A stretch of DNA of 8,585 bases from Reyranella sp. (GTDB taxonomy: Bacteria > Pseudomonadota > Alphaproteobacteria > Reyranellales > Reyranellaceae), in assembly GCA_016780605.1 (NCBI GenBank), contig JADHLS010000187.1, forward strand, positions 1 to 8,585, written 5' to 3'. Made by a program: the position numbers and the translations under genes. Under the pieces are notes generated by a model. The model was not told the origin of the DNA. It did no database searches and saw only the letters and a list, made by a program, of their open reading frames with translations. Positions 1 through 6,641 of this stretch are shown one piece after another. Every line of letters begins with the position of its first letter. Positions within the stretch are counted from its first letter, which is position 1.

Positions 1-112
1 CTGATGGAGCGCCAGGGTTCAATTTAAACCCCGACGGTCACCCGGCGACACGCGGCGCAGCGCGGCTTCCGGAGCCTTTGGATTCGATCCCAACGCCAAT
101 CCTTCACTACCC
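1..112. other. Left edge, upstream of the toxin-like gene
   Basis: No complete gene is visible here. The reading frame of the following gene has a TGA at 2-4 and is then open up to the ATG at 113, but contains no ATG, GTG, TTG or CTG codon in between. No Shine-Dalgarno-like purine stretch precedes the ATG at 113. The region may be a 5' leader, or the end of a longer coding region whose frame was lost by a frameshift near the left edge. The translated 36 codons, ending in a Pro/Asn/Ser-rich stretch, look similar in style to the protein that follows, which slightly favours the second reading. Confidence 0.4.
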
Positions 113-1528
113 ATGGGTACCGGCTTCCAGGACGCGACGCCCTTTACAGCGGGCAACAACTTCCCCGTTACCTATCTGCCCGACGGGCTACCTGACTTCG
201 CCCCGTCCCCGCGTCATCCACTTCAGGACGCTGTCGACGAGATCATGAAGATCTACGGCGGCTTTCCTCCGAGGACGTCCAGTCCGCTTGATGGGCAAGG
301 ATCAGGTACCAACACCGTCTCGCCCATTGGCAGTTGGCCGCTCTCTTCAAGGGCAGCCCAGCCCCCGATGCCGGTCACCTCCGCACGGCAGAATCCTCTG
401 TTGACGAAAGGGCTGTTGGACTCGCCTAGCAGCGCCCGCGCGGACCGCAGCATCGGCCCGCTGCCTGACCCGGAGTCGGCGGAAGCGCCTGCCCCCCAAC
501 AGTGGCCGTCCTCCGACACGGCGCCAGTGGAGGACATCAATATCGACCCCGGCGCTGCAACGTTGCAGCAGCCTAAGCTCGAACCGACATCTGTGACGGT
601 GACCACTCGGCCACCCGCAGCTCTGCGCGGCTGGCCTTATCAGAAAGCGGATGACGCGGAACACGAGATACCATGGCCTGCTGTTACGATGCGGCAGCCT
701 ACGGCGCCCGTCGCAGACTCCAACTTCATCCTCGCGAACGTCGACGATGCCCGAGAGCCGCAGGCACGGCAACGAGACCCGCTGCCGCAAGATCAAGCGA
801 CAGAACCGAAGAATCCGGGCGGACCTTTAGGGATTGAACAACCCAACGATATTTCGGGCTCTCGAGATCCATGGCGCGCAGGCGTGCAGCAGCGGTCGCA
901 AGAACAGCAGACGGGACTGAATAGCGTTCCGAAGATGGGGTTCCGCACGGATTCGGCGGTCATCCAGCCTGCGTCGCCTATCGGTGCTTCGCCGATCGAG
1001 TCCTCCGTCTACAGACCGGACATCGACCCCGTACACGACGACTTGTTCGACCTCGTAGGCGTCAAGGAAAACAAAATCCAGGGCGACGCCGCAAGGGACG
1101 CCGCGGAAGAGAGGATCAAGGAGGCACATCCCGACGCACCAATAGCGAAGGAGATAAGGGCCTACGTCAAAGGGGTTGAGGGCTATGCGACGGTAGACAT
1201 AATGTTCCGCCCCACCGGAACGTCTGCGGTCATGATCTACGAAGTGAAGTCTGGCAACGCCAGGCTCTCGCAACAACAATTAGCGACATTCGCTCAAGCA
1301 CTACGTGGAGGAGAGATCTACATAGTGAACGAGGAAGCGGCAAAGAAGTTCGGGCTTCGCCCGTATGAAACCTTTGCATCCAAAGGCATACTTCCATTCA
1401 TCTACATCGTGGGAGGTGATCAAAACGCGATCATGCGACAATTGGCGAAGCTCGGAATCGAGGTCGTACGCGAAAAACCACGTCGAGGTCAGGCTCCGCG
1501 ACTGAGAATAGGAGCACGTCCAATCTGA
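113..1528 (+). CDS. Polymorphic-toxin-like protein with C-terminal PD-(D/E)XK-type nuclease domain
   Basis: I do not recognise the full-length 471-aa protein. Residues 1-300 are rich in Pro, Ser, Gln and Asp, with no signal peptide or membrane segment, and look largely disordered. Residues about 305-471 form a compact alpha/beta domain. A helix with E332/E333 comes first, then a beta hairpin with D362 (VDIMF), then E377-V-K379 in YEVKSGNARLS, then a Gln-rich helix at 387-396. The order acid, D, ExK, Q matches restriction-endonuclease-fold domains, including the REase-type toxins found at the C-termini of polymorphic toxins. I infer a DNA- or RNA-cleaving effector whose N-terminal part serves delivery. 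GC falls from about 68-78% in sampled 60-base lines of the N-terminal part to about 50-57% in most of the C-terminal part, as expected of an exchangeable toxin module. The start is uncertain: ATG 113 has no visible ribosome binding site, and ATG 245 is an alternative. It could instead be a non-toxin nuclease. Confidence 0.7.
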   Translation: MGTGFQDATPFTAGNNFPVTYLPDGLPDFAPSPRHPLQDAVDEIMKIYGGFPPRTSSPLDGQGSGTNTVSPIGSWPLSSRAAQPPMPVTSARQNPLLTKGLLDSPSSARADRSIGPLPDPESAEAPAPQQWPSSDTAPVEDINIDPGAATLQQPKLEPTSVTVTTRPPAALRGWPYQKADDAEHEIPWPAVTMRQPTAPVADSNFILANVDDAREPQARQRDPLPQDQATEPKNPGGPLGIEQPNDISGSRDPWRAGVQQRSQEQQTGLNSVPKMGFRTDSAVIQPASPIGASPIESSVYRPDIDPVHDDLFDLVGVKENKIQGDAARDAAEERIKEAHPDAPIAKEIRAYVKGVEGYATVDIMFRPTGTSAVMIYEVKSGNARLSQQQLATFAQALRGGEIYIVNEEAAKKFGLRPYETFASKGILPFIYIVGGDQNAIMRQLAKLGIEVVREKPRRGQAPRLRIGARPI

Positions 1529-1670
1529 CGATCAGGAGCTTCGATCCTCTATCACGAGCTTTCACTCGGGGGTTATGTGCTGCGCACCGACGTCCTTGGA
1601 CAACACCCGCAGCGATTAAGTCAATGCGCATCAAGGTATGATGCACACGCGCAGGTTGCCGCTGTGGCCC

Positions 1671-1709
1671 TTGACGCAATTGCTTGCAATTGGGAATTTA
1701 TGTACTTGA
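1671..1709 (+). promoter_or_regulatory. Possible promoter with palindromic operator
   Basis: TTGACG at 1671-1676 matches the -35 box at five of six positions. It is followed directly by the perfect inverted repeat CAATTGC-TT-GCAATTG (1677-1692), with 7-bp arms. AT-rich sequence at 1695-1704 could hold a weak -10 element (AATTTA or TATGTA), although neither is close to consensus. A palindrome inside the spacer is a common operator position, so a repressor that controls the 253-aa gene is possible. This is pattern reading only. Confidence 0.35.
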
Positions 1710-1733
1710 TCTAGCGGCGGTCGTAATTGCCCA

Positions 1734-2495
1734 ATGGAGCACCCTTCGACTTTGAAGATCGACCGTTCATCCGCCGCTAGACTTCGAGCCATCCAAAAGC
1801 TGTGGCGCAGCTTCAAGCCGGATTGCTCCCTAAACGGTGGTCGCATTACCACCGAGACCTTATCTTTCGAATCGGTGCGTAGGCTCGGTGCCGGCGTCGC
1901 AGCCAGTTGGTTGGTTACAGCGTCAAAGGTAGATGACGAGAGCTGCTCGCTACGAGTTCGAATGGGCCTCTATGACGAACGTGTGAACGCCTTGCGAAAT
2001 ACTGCACTGGGGGTCGATGCTTCAATCGATCCCGATGCATCGGCTGTATTCTCGTTTTCAGACTGGCAAGCCGATTTCTTGAACTTCGACGTACTAACTG
2101 TCTCCTCGATGATGGACGGCCAAAAGAAGCCTGATTACCCACTATTCGAGTCCATTGTGGAGGTCGAACAACTCGCTCGGGTTGTTGGAGAGTACAGCAG
2201 GAGAATCGAGCGCATATGGGATTTTGTTGGAGGGCCCAGCGTTCAGAATCTTGAAAGGCTGGCGATCTGGGTGCTTCGCAACAGCGACGTGGGAAGCATC
2301 TGGCATACGTTGTTGGGTGGCATCTGCGGCGCCTTTGCCTATGGGGAGAAGGAACTGGCACAGGAACTCATCGCACAGCTTCTGTCTGAGTGGGAGGAGT
2401 TCCGTCGGTTGCCCAGTGATCGAGTGGCAGACGTTTATGATCACGTCCGCAGGCAAGTCGAGCGACTTCAAGAAGCGATGAGACGGCCAACCTGA
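1734..2495 (+). CDS. Hypothetical protein, candidate immunity protein for the upstream toxin-like gene
   Basis: This 253-aa protein is not recognised from sequence. It has no signal peptide and no clear membrane helix, so it is probably cytoplasmic. Residues 1-135 look mixed alpha/beta. Residues 140-253 are mostly helical, with amphipathic stretches around 142-165, 172-203 and 205-250, and the pattern AYGEKELAQELIAQLLSEW (202-220) resembles a helical-repeat hairpin. Sampled 60-base lines have about 47-58% GC, against about 65-80% in the transporter downstream, which points to horizontal acquisition. It is the next gene on the same strand after the toxin-like gene, with a 205-bp gap and its own possible promoter. 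That position suggests an immunity role, but no immunity family is identified. ATG 1734 is the first start after an in-frame TGA at 1707. It lacks a clear ribosome binding site, so the true start may be slightly downstream (TTG 1752). Confidence 0.65.
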   Translation: MEHPSTLKIDRSSAARLRAIQKLWRSFKPDCSLNGGRITTETLSFESVRRLGAGVAASWLVTASKVDDESCSLRVRMGLYDERVNALRNTALGVDASIDPDASAVFSFSDWQADFLNFDVLTVSSMMDGQKKPDYPLFESIVEVEQLARVVGEYSRRIERIWDFVGGPSVQNLERLAIWVLRNSDVGSIWHTLLGGICGAFAYGEKELAQELIAQLLSEWEEFRRLPSDRVADVYDHVRRQVERLQEAMRRPT

Positions 2496-2570
2496 TCCAT
2501 GTGGGTAGCGACATTGAGCCTAAAAGAACAAGCGACCAGCGAAGCGGTGGCGGCTCACGATATCGCACCT

Positions 2571-2765
2571 TCAGCACGGCATGATGAAGCCGCAGGGCGG
2601 TGACCCGCGATAGCCTGTCGGGGTCTTGGTCCCGCGCGCCTGTGCCAGCACCAGCTGGCCGTCATCCACGGCGGTCCATTTGGTGGTCCTGCCGTCATCA
2701 CTGTTGGCTGGGACGGCGGCGGCGCCGATGGCAAGGGCGGTCAGCAGGCAAAGTCGAATGAACAT
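2571..2765 (-). CDS. Small secreted protein of 64 residues
   Basis: The protein begins MFIRLCLLTALAIGAAAVPA, a typical Sec signal peptide with probable cleavage around residues 20-22. The mature part is only about 42 residues: hydrophilic at first, then Gly/Pro-rich, ending PPCGFIMPC with two cysteines (C58 and C64) that could form a disulfide in the periplasm. I do not recognise the family. The start is fixed by a strong Shine-Dalgarno (GAGGAGGG) five bases upstream. The frame is open further upstream, to an ATG at 2888, but that extension has no such site and would bury the signal peptide. The gene is divergent from the transporter operon, sharing a 158-bp intergenic region, and convergent with the 253-aa gene. 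Its role is unknown. Confidence 0.7.
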   Translation of the reverse strand: MFIRLCLLTALAIGAAAVPANSDDGRTTKWTAVDDGQLVLAQARGTKTPTGYRGSPPCGFIMPC

Positions 2766-2770
2766 AAGTT

Positions 2771-2778
2771 CCCTCCTC
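2771..2778 (-). promoter_or_regulatory. Ribosome binding site of the 64-aa secreted protein
   Basis: On the minus strand this reads GAGGAGGG, five bases before the ATG at 2765. It decides in favour of the short signal-peptide-bearing start over the longer open frame. Confidence 0.75.
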
Positions 2779-2908
2779 GTCGGTGAATTGGCAGCTCTCG
2801 CCTTGCAGACGGAGCGGCCCGGAGGCTCGTTACAGGCCCCGAACGAATTTTCCACGGACGACGAGGCCCCTTGTGCCTTTCCCAACACTCGGGTCTCATG
2901 TGCGCAAC

Positions 2909-2913
2909 GGAGG
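2909..2913 (+). promoter_or_regulatory. Ribosome binding site of the MFS transporter (GTG start)
   Basis: GGAGG ends ten bases before GTG 2924. The frame is open back to an ATG at 2783, but those extra 47 residues are polar, Arg/Pro-rich and unlike an MFS N-terminus, and they would overlap the divergent promoter region. GTG 2924 puts the first membrane helix at residues 13-33, as is usual. Confidence 0.7.
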
Positions 2914-2923
2914 AAACCAAGAC

Positions 2924-4219
2924 GTGATCGATCATCAACGACCCCTCAAAGGCGCCTGGGGCATCACCGGCCTATTGCTGCTCTTCATGCTGGTGAACTT
3001 CGCCGACAAGGTGGTGGTCGGCCTGGCGGCGCGGCCGATCATGGCCGACCTGAAGCTGACGCCCGAGCAATTCGGCCTGCTGGGCTCGTCGTTCTTCTTC
3101 CTGTTCGCGATCTCAGCCATCGTCGTGGGCTTCATCACCAACCGCGTGCAGACCCGCCACACGCTCCTGGTCATGGCCATCATCTGGTCGCTGGTGCAGT
3201 TCCCCATGCTGGGCACCGTGACCTTCGAGATGCTGATCGCCTGCCGCATCGTGCTGGGCGCCGGCGAGGGCCCGGCGGCGCCGGTGGCGCTGCATGCCGT
3301 CTACAAATGGTTCCCCGACCAGCTGCGCGGGCTGCCGACCGCCGTCATCTCCCAGGGCTCGGCGCTCGGCGTCATCATCGCCGTGCCGACCCTCAACTGG
3401 ATCATCGTCAATTATTCCTGGCACTGGGCGTTCGGTGCGCTCGGCATCGCCGGCCTGGCGTGGACAGTGCTGTGGCTGATCTTCGGGCGCGAAGGCACCC
3501 TGGTCGACCAGCCGGCGGCCGGCGCGGCCGGCCGGGTCGAGCGCGTGCCCTATCGCTACCTGCTGACCTGCCCCAGCATCCTCGCGACCTGCGCCGCCGG
3601 CTTCGCCAGCTACTGGGGCCTGGCGCTGGGGCTCACCTGGTTCACCGCCTACCTGGTCGACGGGCTGCGCTACAGCCAGACTGTGGGCGGCAACCTCACC
3701 ATCCTGCCGTGGATCTTCGGCATGTGCGTCGTGCTGGGCGGCGGGGCGATCTCGCAGCGCCTCAAGAAGGCCGGCGTCTCGAGCCGCCACAGCCGCGGCA
3801 CGCTCGCAGCGGCCACGGTGATGCTGGGCGGCTGCATCCTGCCCTTCGTCGGCAGCATGCCGACGCCCGGCCTGAAGGTGGCGTTCCTCGTCGTCGGCGC
3901 CGCCATCGGCAGCACGATCTATGTCGTGACGCCGATGATCGTGAGCGAGCTGACGCCGCAGCCGCAGCGCGCCGCAATGCTCGCCATCACCACGTCGATC
4001 ATCACCCTGGCCGGCGTGATCGCGCCGTTCGCCATGGGCTTCGTCATCCAGCACGCGCCCTCGCCGCTCGCGGGCTACGAGCGCAGCTACGTGATCCTCG
4101 GCTGCCTGCTGCTGGCCGGCGGCATCATCGGCCTGCTGTTCATCCGGCCCGAGGCCGATCGCGCCCGGCTCGCCGCGCGCGCCGCCCCGCTGCCTCCCGC
4201 AATGCCTGTCCGCGCCTGA
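2924..4219 (+). CDS. MFS transporter, anion:cation symporter-like
   Basis: This is a 431-aa inner-membrane protein with about 12 hydrophobic segments, the normal length for the major facilitator superfamily. The N-terminus (VNFADKVVVGLAARPIMADL, 24-43) and helix 4 (CRIVLGAGEGPAAPVALHAV, 107-126, followed by YKWFP) match the pattern of the anion:cation symporter group, whose members import organic acids such as hexuronates, tartrate or aromatic acids with protons. The loop after helix 2 (GFITNRVQTRH, 69-79) is a degenerate MFS motif A that lacks the usual Asp. A Gly/Ala-rich cytoplasmic loop (195-208) separates the two six-helix halves. The substrate cannot be read from sequence. The gene is followed after 30 bp by the exported hydrolase on the same strand, so the two are probably co-transcribed. 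GC is very high (82% in one sampled line), as expected for native genes of this genome. Confidence 0.9.
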   Translation: MIDHQRPLKGAWGITGLLLLFMLVNFADKVVVGLAARPIMADLKLTPEQFGLLGSSFFFLFAISAIVVGFITNRVQTRHTLLVMAIIWSLVQFPMLGTVTFEMLIACRIVLGAGEGPAAPVALHAVYKWFPDQLRGLPTAVISQGSALGVIIAVPTLNWIIVNYSWHWAFGALGIAGLAWTVLWLIFGREGTLVDQPAAGAAGRVERVPYRYLLTCPSILATCAAGFASYWGLALGLTWFTAYLVDGLRYSQTVGGNLTILPWIFGMCVVLGGGAISQRLKKAGVSSRHSRGTLAAATVMLGGCILPFVGSMPTPGLKVAFLVVGAAIGSTIYVVTPMIVSELTPQPQRAAMLAITTSIITLAGVIAPFAMGFVIQHAPSPLAGYERSYVILGCLLLAGGIIGLLFIRPEADRARLAARAAPLPPAMPVRA

Positions 4220-4249
4220 CCCCCTCGCCCTGACGAAACGGAGAATCGC

Positions 4250-5389
4250 ATGTCCACGTCATTTGGCCGCCGCCCACTGCTCGCCGCCCTGCCGGCCGCT
4301 TCCGTCTTGGCAAATGTCGCCCCGACGATCGTCCAGGCTCAAGGCGATCCGCTGAAGCGGCACGAGGCGACCTTCAAGATCAAGGACTTCAAGCTCCAGA
4401 GTGGCACCGTGATGCCCGAAGTCACGATCGCCTACGAGACCTACGGCACCTTGGCGCCCGATGGGCGCAACGCCGTGCTGCTGACCCACGGCTATACGTC
4501 GGGCCAGCACATGGCAGGCCGCAAGGGCGCAAACGGCGCCGAAGGCTCGTGGGACGGCCTGGTCGGACCGGGCAAGGCGATCGACACCGACCGGCTGTTC
4601 GTCGTGTCGTCGAACATGCTGGGATCGTCCTTCGGCTCGACCAATCCCGCCTTCAAGAACCCCACCACCGGCAAGGCCTATGGCCCGGACTTCCCCGACA
4701 TCACCCTGGTCGATATCGTCAATGCGCAGAAGGCGCTGCTCGACGGGCTCGGCGTCAAGCATCTGGTGGCAGTCGCGGGCCCCTCGTTCGGCGGCTACCA
4801 GACCTTCCAATGGGGCGTCACCTACCCGGAATTCATGGACGGGCTGGTGGCGGTGGTCAGCGCGCCCAAGGGCTCGGGCGGCGAGGCCGCGGTGAAGACG
4901 CTGGTCGAGCAGCTGGCCAAGGATCCCAACTGGAACGGCGGCTGGTACTACGACAAGGGCGGCGTCACCGGCATCCTGACCGAGATGCGGGTGGCGACCC
5001 TGAAGCGCTACGGCATCGACGAGCAGCTGGCCGCGAAGTTCCCCGACAAGGAGGCGCGCGAGGCCGAGATCAAGCGGCGCGCCGAGACGTGGTCCAAGGT
5101 GTTCGACGCCAACTCGCTGGTGGTGTTGCGCAAGGCCTCGGTGCGGTTCGATGCCGAGAAGGACTTCCCGAAGATGAAGGCCAAGGTGCTCTACGTGCTG
5201 TCGCGCACCGACAAGCTCTTCCCGCCCTCGATCGCGCCCGACGTCATGGCCAAGCTGAAGGCCGCCGGCGTCAGCGCCGACTATTTCGAGATCGACAGCG
5301 ACTTTGGCCACTCCGCTTCGGGCCTCGACGCCGCCAAATGGGCGCCGCGGCTCAAGACCTTCATGGCGGGGCTCGAGAAGCGGAGCTGA
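4250..5389 (+). CDS. Exported alpha/beta hydrolase of the homoserine acetyltransferase (MetX)-like fold
   Basis: This 379-aa protein has an N-terminal export signal (FGRRPLLAALPAASVLA) with likely cleavage after QA near residue 30. The paired R7-R8 before the hydrophobic stretch suggests possible Tat export. The mature part follows MetX-like proteins closely: a beta strand ending LLTHGYTSG (77-85), then WDGLVGPGKAIDTDRLFVV (101-119), NMLGSSFGSTNP and YGPDFP. The probable catalytic triad is S179 in the elbow GPSFGG, D321 in SRTDKLFPP, and H354 in DFGHSA. True MetX enzymes have GGSMGG and GHDAFL, are cytoplasmic and make O-acetylhomoserine, so I call this a hydrolase or acyltransferase of unknown substrate. 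GGAG six bases before the ATG is a good ribosome binding site. The gene follows the transporter by 30 bp, suggesting that an ester or amide is cleaved outside the cytoplasm and the product imported. Confidence 0.88.
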   Translation: MSTSFGRRPLLAALPAASVLANVAPTIVQAQGDPLKRHEATFKIKDFKLQSGTVMPEVTIAYETYGTLAPDGRNAVLLTHGYTSGQHMAGRKGANGAEGSWDGLVGPGKAIDTDRLFVVSSNMLGSSFGSTNPAFKNPTTGKAYGPDFPDITLVDIVNAQKALLDGLGVKHLVAVAGPSFGGYQTFQWGVTYPEFMDGLVAVVSAPKGSGGEAAVKTLVEQLAKDPNWNGGWYYDKGGVTGILTEMRVATLKRYGIDEQLAAKFPDKEAREAEIKRRAETWSKVFDANSLVVLRKASVRFDAEKDFPKMKAKVLYVLSRTDKLFPPSIAPDVMAKLKAAGVSADYFEIDSDFGHSASGLDAAKWAPRLKTFMAGLEKRS

Positions 5390-5393
5390 CGGT

Positions 5394-5924
5394 TCACCAC
5401 ACCGACGGGCCGGCGGGACCGATCACGCCAGAAGCTGAAGCATCGCAAATCCTGAGCTGGGTGACGGCTTCGTGGGTGTCCAGCAACAACACCAGCGCGA
5501 TCTCCGACTCCTGGTGGTAGACAAGCATGATCGTCCTCTGCATGAAGTCCGAGAGGAATGCCGCGCTCATCGGCGCCCCGAGGACGACGGCGGACTCCAG
5601 AGCTACCCCCTCCAGCTCTTCCTCGTACGTCCTCTTGTTTCCGAACACGAACTTCAGCCGATAGGTCTCGCCTGCCTTAGCAAACTGCCAGCTGTCGTGA
5701 CCGATCACGAAGTCGAGATCTCCGTCGGGGCGGATGGAGATGAGCATGGCAACCCCAAGAGCGCCGCTGGTGGCGTAGCACCTGTTGCCGCGGTTGGAAT
5801 CGACGAAGATTTCCCATGAGCCGGCTTCACCCCATTTTGGCGGATCAGCGTCGTCGGCGGCAGCCGGGCCGATTGGCACGCCCAACAGCGACAAGGCTAC
5901 CAGCAGCAGAATTCTGAACAACAT
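5394..5924 (-). CDS. Secreted hypothetical protein, 176 residues
   Basis: The N-terminus (MLFRILLLVALSLLGVPIGP, then AAADDAD) is a clear Sec signal peptide with cleavage near residues 22-24. The mature domain has the order GSWEIFVDSNRGNRCYAT (35-52), a strand-rich middle with GHDSW (75-79) and FGNKRTYEEELEG (94-106), and a final segment IALVLLLDTHEAVTQLRICD (142-161). C49 and C160 could form a disulfide. From memory this pattern resembles small periplasmic proteins of unknown function that are common in alphaproteobacteria, with one Cys near the start and one at the end. The function is unknown. AGGAG eight bases before the ATG supports the start. The stop codon lies four bases from the stop of the convergent hydrolase gene. 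The promoter region is shared with the divergent sigma factor operon, so the gene could be a target of that sigma factor. Confidence 0.82.
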   Translation of the reverse strand: MLFRILLLVALSLLGVPIGPAAADDADPPKWGEAGSWEIFVDSNRGNRCYATSGALGVAMLISIRPDGDLDFVIGHDSWQFAKAGETYRLKFVFGNKRTYEEELEGVALESAVVLGAPMSAAFLSDFMQRTIMLVYHQESEIALVLLLDTHEAVTQLRICDASASGVIGPAGPSVW

Positions 5925-5932
5925 TGGCGCCT

Positions 5933-5937
5933 CTCCT
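5933..5937 (-). promoter_or_regulatory. Ribosome binding site of the 176-aa secreted protein
   Basis: On the minus strand AGGAG lies within AAAAGGAGAGG, eight bases before the ATG at 5924. This supports the chosen start. Confidence 0.65.
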
Positions 5938-5968
5938 TTTCCTGAGAGACGCAGTTCTGCCCGTCGGC

Positions 5969-6008
5969 GTTACACGGGGATTCCGTAACCCCAATCAGCC
6001 AGTTACAC
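5969..6008. promoter_or_regulatory. GTTAC/GTAAC motif cluster between the secreted protein and sigma factor genes
   Basis: GTTACAC occurs at 5969-5975 and again at 6002-6008. Between them GTAAC, the inverted copy of the core, lies at 5985-5989. The first and inverted copies form a small inverted repeat with an 11-base loop. The cluster sits between two divergent starts (5924 and 6033), so it may be a promoter element read by the sigma factor itself, or an operator. Which strand is used is not clear. Confidence 0.35.
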
Positions 6009-6022
6009 TGACGCCGAAGATT

Positions 6023-6026
6023 GGAG
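6023..6026 (+). promoter_or_regulatory. Ribosome binding site that places the sigma factor start at TTG 6033
   Basis: GGAG lies six bases before TTG 6033. Another in-frame TTG at 6021 overlaps this site and has only a weak GAAGA upstream, so 6033 is preferred. Confidence 0.6.
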
Positions 6027-6032
6027 ACAACC

Positions 6033-6641
6033 TTGGCGAGTGCGCCGGCCCCCTCAGCCGACCTGTCGGATATACAATTGGTCGACAATGTCCTGCGAGG
6101 GGCACCGGGAGCATTCGAGGCATTCTATCGGCGCCACAGCCGCGTGATCTATCACTGCATCCGCGCCCGCACCGATGGCCAGGACGCCGACGACATCCTG
6201 CAGGCCTTCTTCGAGCGTTTGCTGAAAAGCAACTTCCGGGCGCTCCAGCTCTGGCAAAGAGGCAGCTCACTGCCGGTCTACCTCTCCAAGGTGGTCCGCA
6301 ACTTCGTGACCGACTTCCACCGCGCCCGGCGCTCGCGCGAGGAGGCCGTGGGCGGCGACATGGAGCTCGAGCCGTTGGCCGAATCCCAGGGTGAGATGAC
6401 CACGGCGGCGACTCATCTCAAGGAACTGCGGCATGTCGGAGTCCGCGCCTGGGCCGTGTTGGAGCCCCGCGACCGGCGCCTGATCTGCGACCGGCTGCAT
6501 CGCGACCTCGACAACGAGGCCATCGCCATCCGTCTGCAACTATCGGTGGGGGCGCTCAGGACCGCGATGTCGCGCGCCCAGGCGCGCTACCTCGCGCAGG
6601 TGCGCCAGCTGGCGCCCGAATTCTTCCCGGACCGGGCGTAA
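6033..6641 (+). CDS. ECF-type RNA polymerase sigma factor
   Basis: From TTG 6033 the protein has 202 residues, within the usual ECF range. Region 2 spans about residues 14-102: LVDNVLRGAPGAFEAFYRRH (16-35) is the conserved first helix, DADDILQAFFERLL (51-64) is the region 2.2 core-binding helix, and LPVYLSKVVRNFVTDFHRAR (80-99) corresponds to regions 2.3-2.4, which melt and read the -10 element. Region 4 spans about 139-194, with LEPRDRRLICDRLHRDLDNE leading into a helix-turn-helix at about 158-185 (EAIAIRLQLSVGALRTAMSRAQARY). It would direct core polymerase to a small regulon in response to an envelope signal. The next gene, 48 bp downstream, looks like its membrane-bound anti-sigma factor. 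GTTAC motifs in its upstream region suggest autoregulation. The ECF subgroup is not determined. Confidence 0.88.
   Translation: MASAPAPSADLSDIQLVDNVLRGAPGAFEAFYRRHSRVIYHCIRARTDGQDADDILQAFFERLLKSNFRALQLWQRGSSLPVYLSKVVRNFVTDFHRARRSREEAVGGDMELEPLAESQGEMTTAATHLKELRHVGVRAWAVLEPRDRRLICDRLHRDLDNEAIAIRLQLSVGALRTAMSRAQARYLAQVRQLAPEFFPDRA

Noticed and set aside
1638..1709. Short 23-codon frame upstream of the 253-aa gene, as a leader peptide
   Set aside because: It has no convincing ribosome binding site, and the putative promoter lies inside it, so it would not be part of that transcript.
2515..2557. Inverted repeat TGAGCC/GGCTCA between the convergent genes, as a terminator
   Set aside because: The arms are only six bases with a 31-base loop, the inner pairing is imperfect, and there is no T-run on either strand, so I do not call a terminator.
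2766..2888. N-terminal extension of the 64-aa secreted protein to ATG 2888
   Set aside because: The signal peptide and the strong ribosome binding site both point to ATG 2765. The extension would make the signal internal and covers the divergent promoter region.
3515..3540. CCGG/GGCC-rich repeat-like stretch in the transporter gene
   Set aside because: It encodes the Gly/Ala-rich loop between the two halves of the transporter in the correct frame, so base composition explains it.
3113..4054. Open frame of 313 codons on the minus strand opposite the transporter
   Set aside because: It is an antisense shadow with an Asp/His/Arg/Gly-rich translation and no recognisable structure.
2626..4233. 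Long open frame (535 codons) on the plus strand across the transporter
   Set aside because: It is a GC-driven shadow: its product is an Arg/Ala/Pro/Gly-rich low-complexity string, while the other plus-strand frame gives a clean 12-helix MFS protein.
4259..5311. Open frame of 350 codons on the minus strand opposite the hydrolase
   Set aside because: It is antisense to a gene with a clear catalytic triad. Its translation is rich in Arg, His, Gly and Leu without domain signs, and it has no ribosome binding site that I could credit.
4549..5520. Open frame of 323 codons on the plus strand overlapping the hydrolase
   Set aside because: The product is Arg/Gly/Ala-rich and typical of a shifted frame in high-GC coding sequence. 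It runs through the hydrolase stop into the opposite-strand gene.
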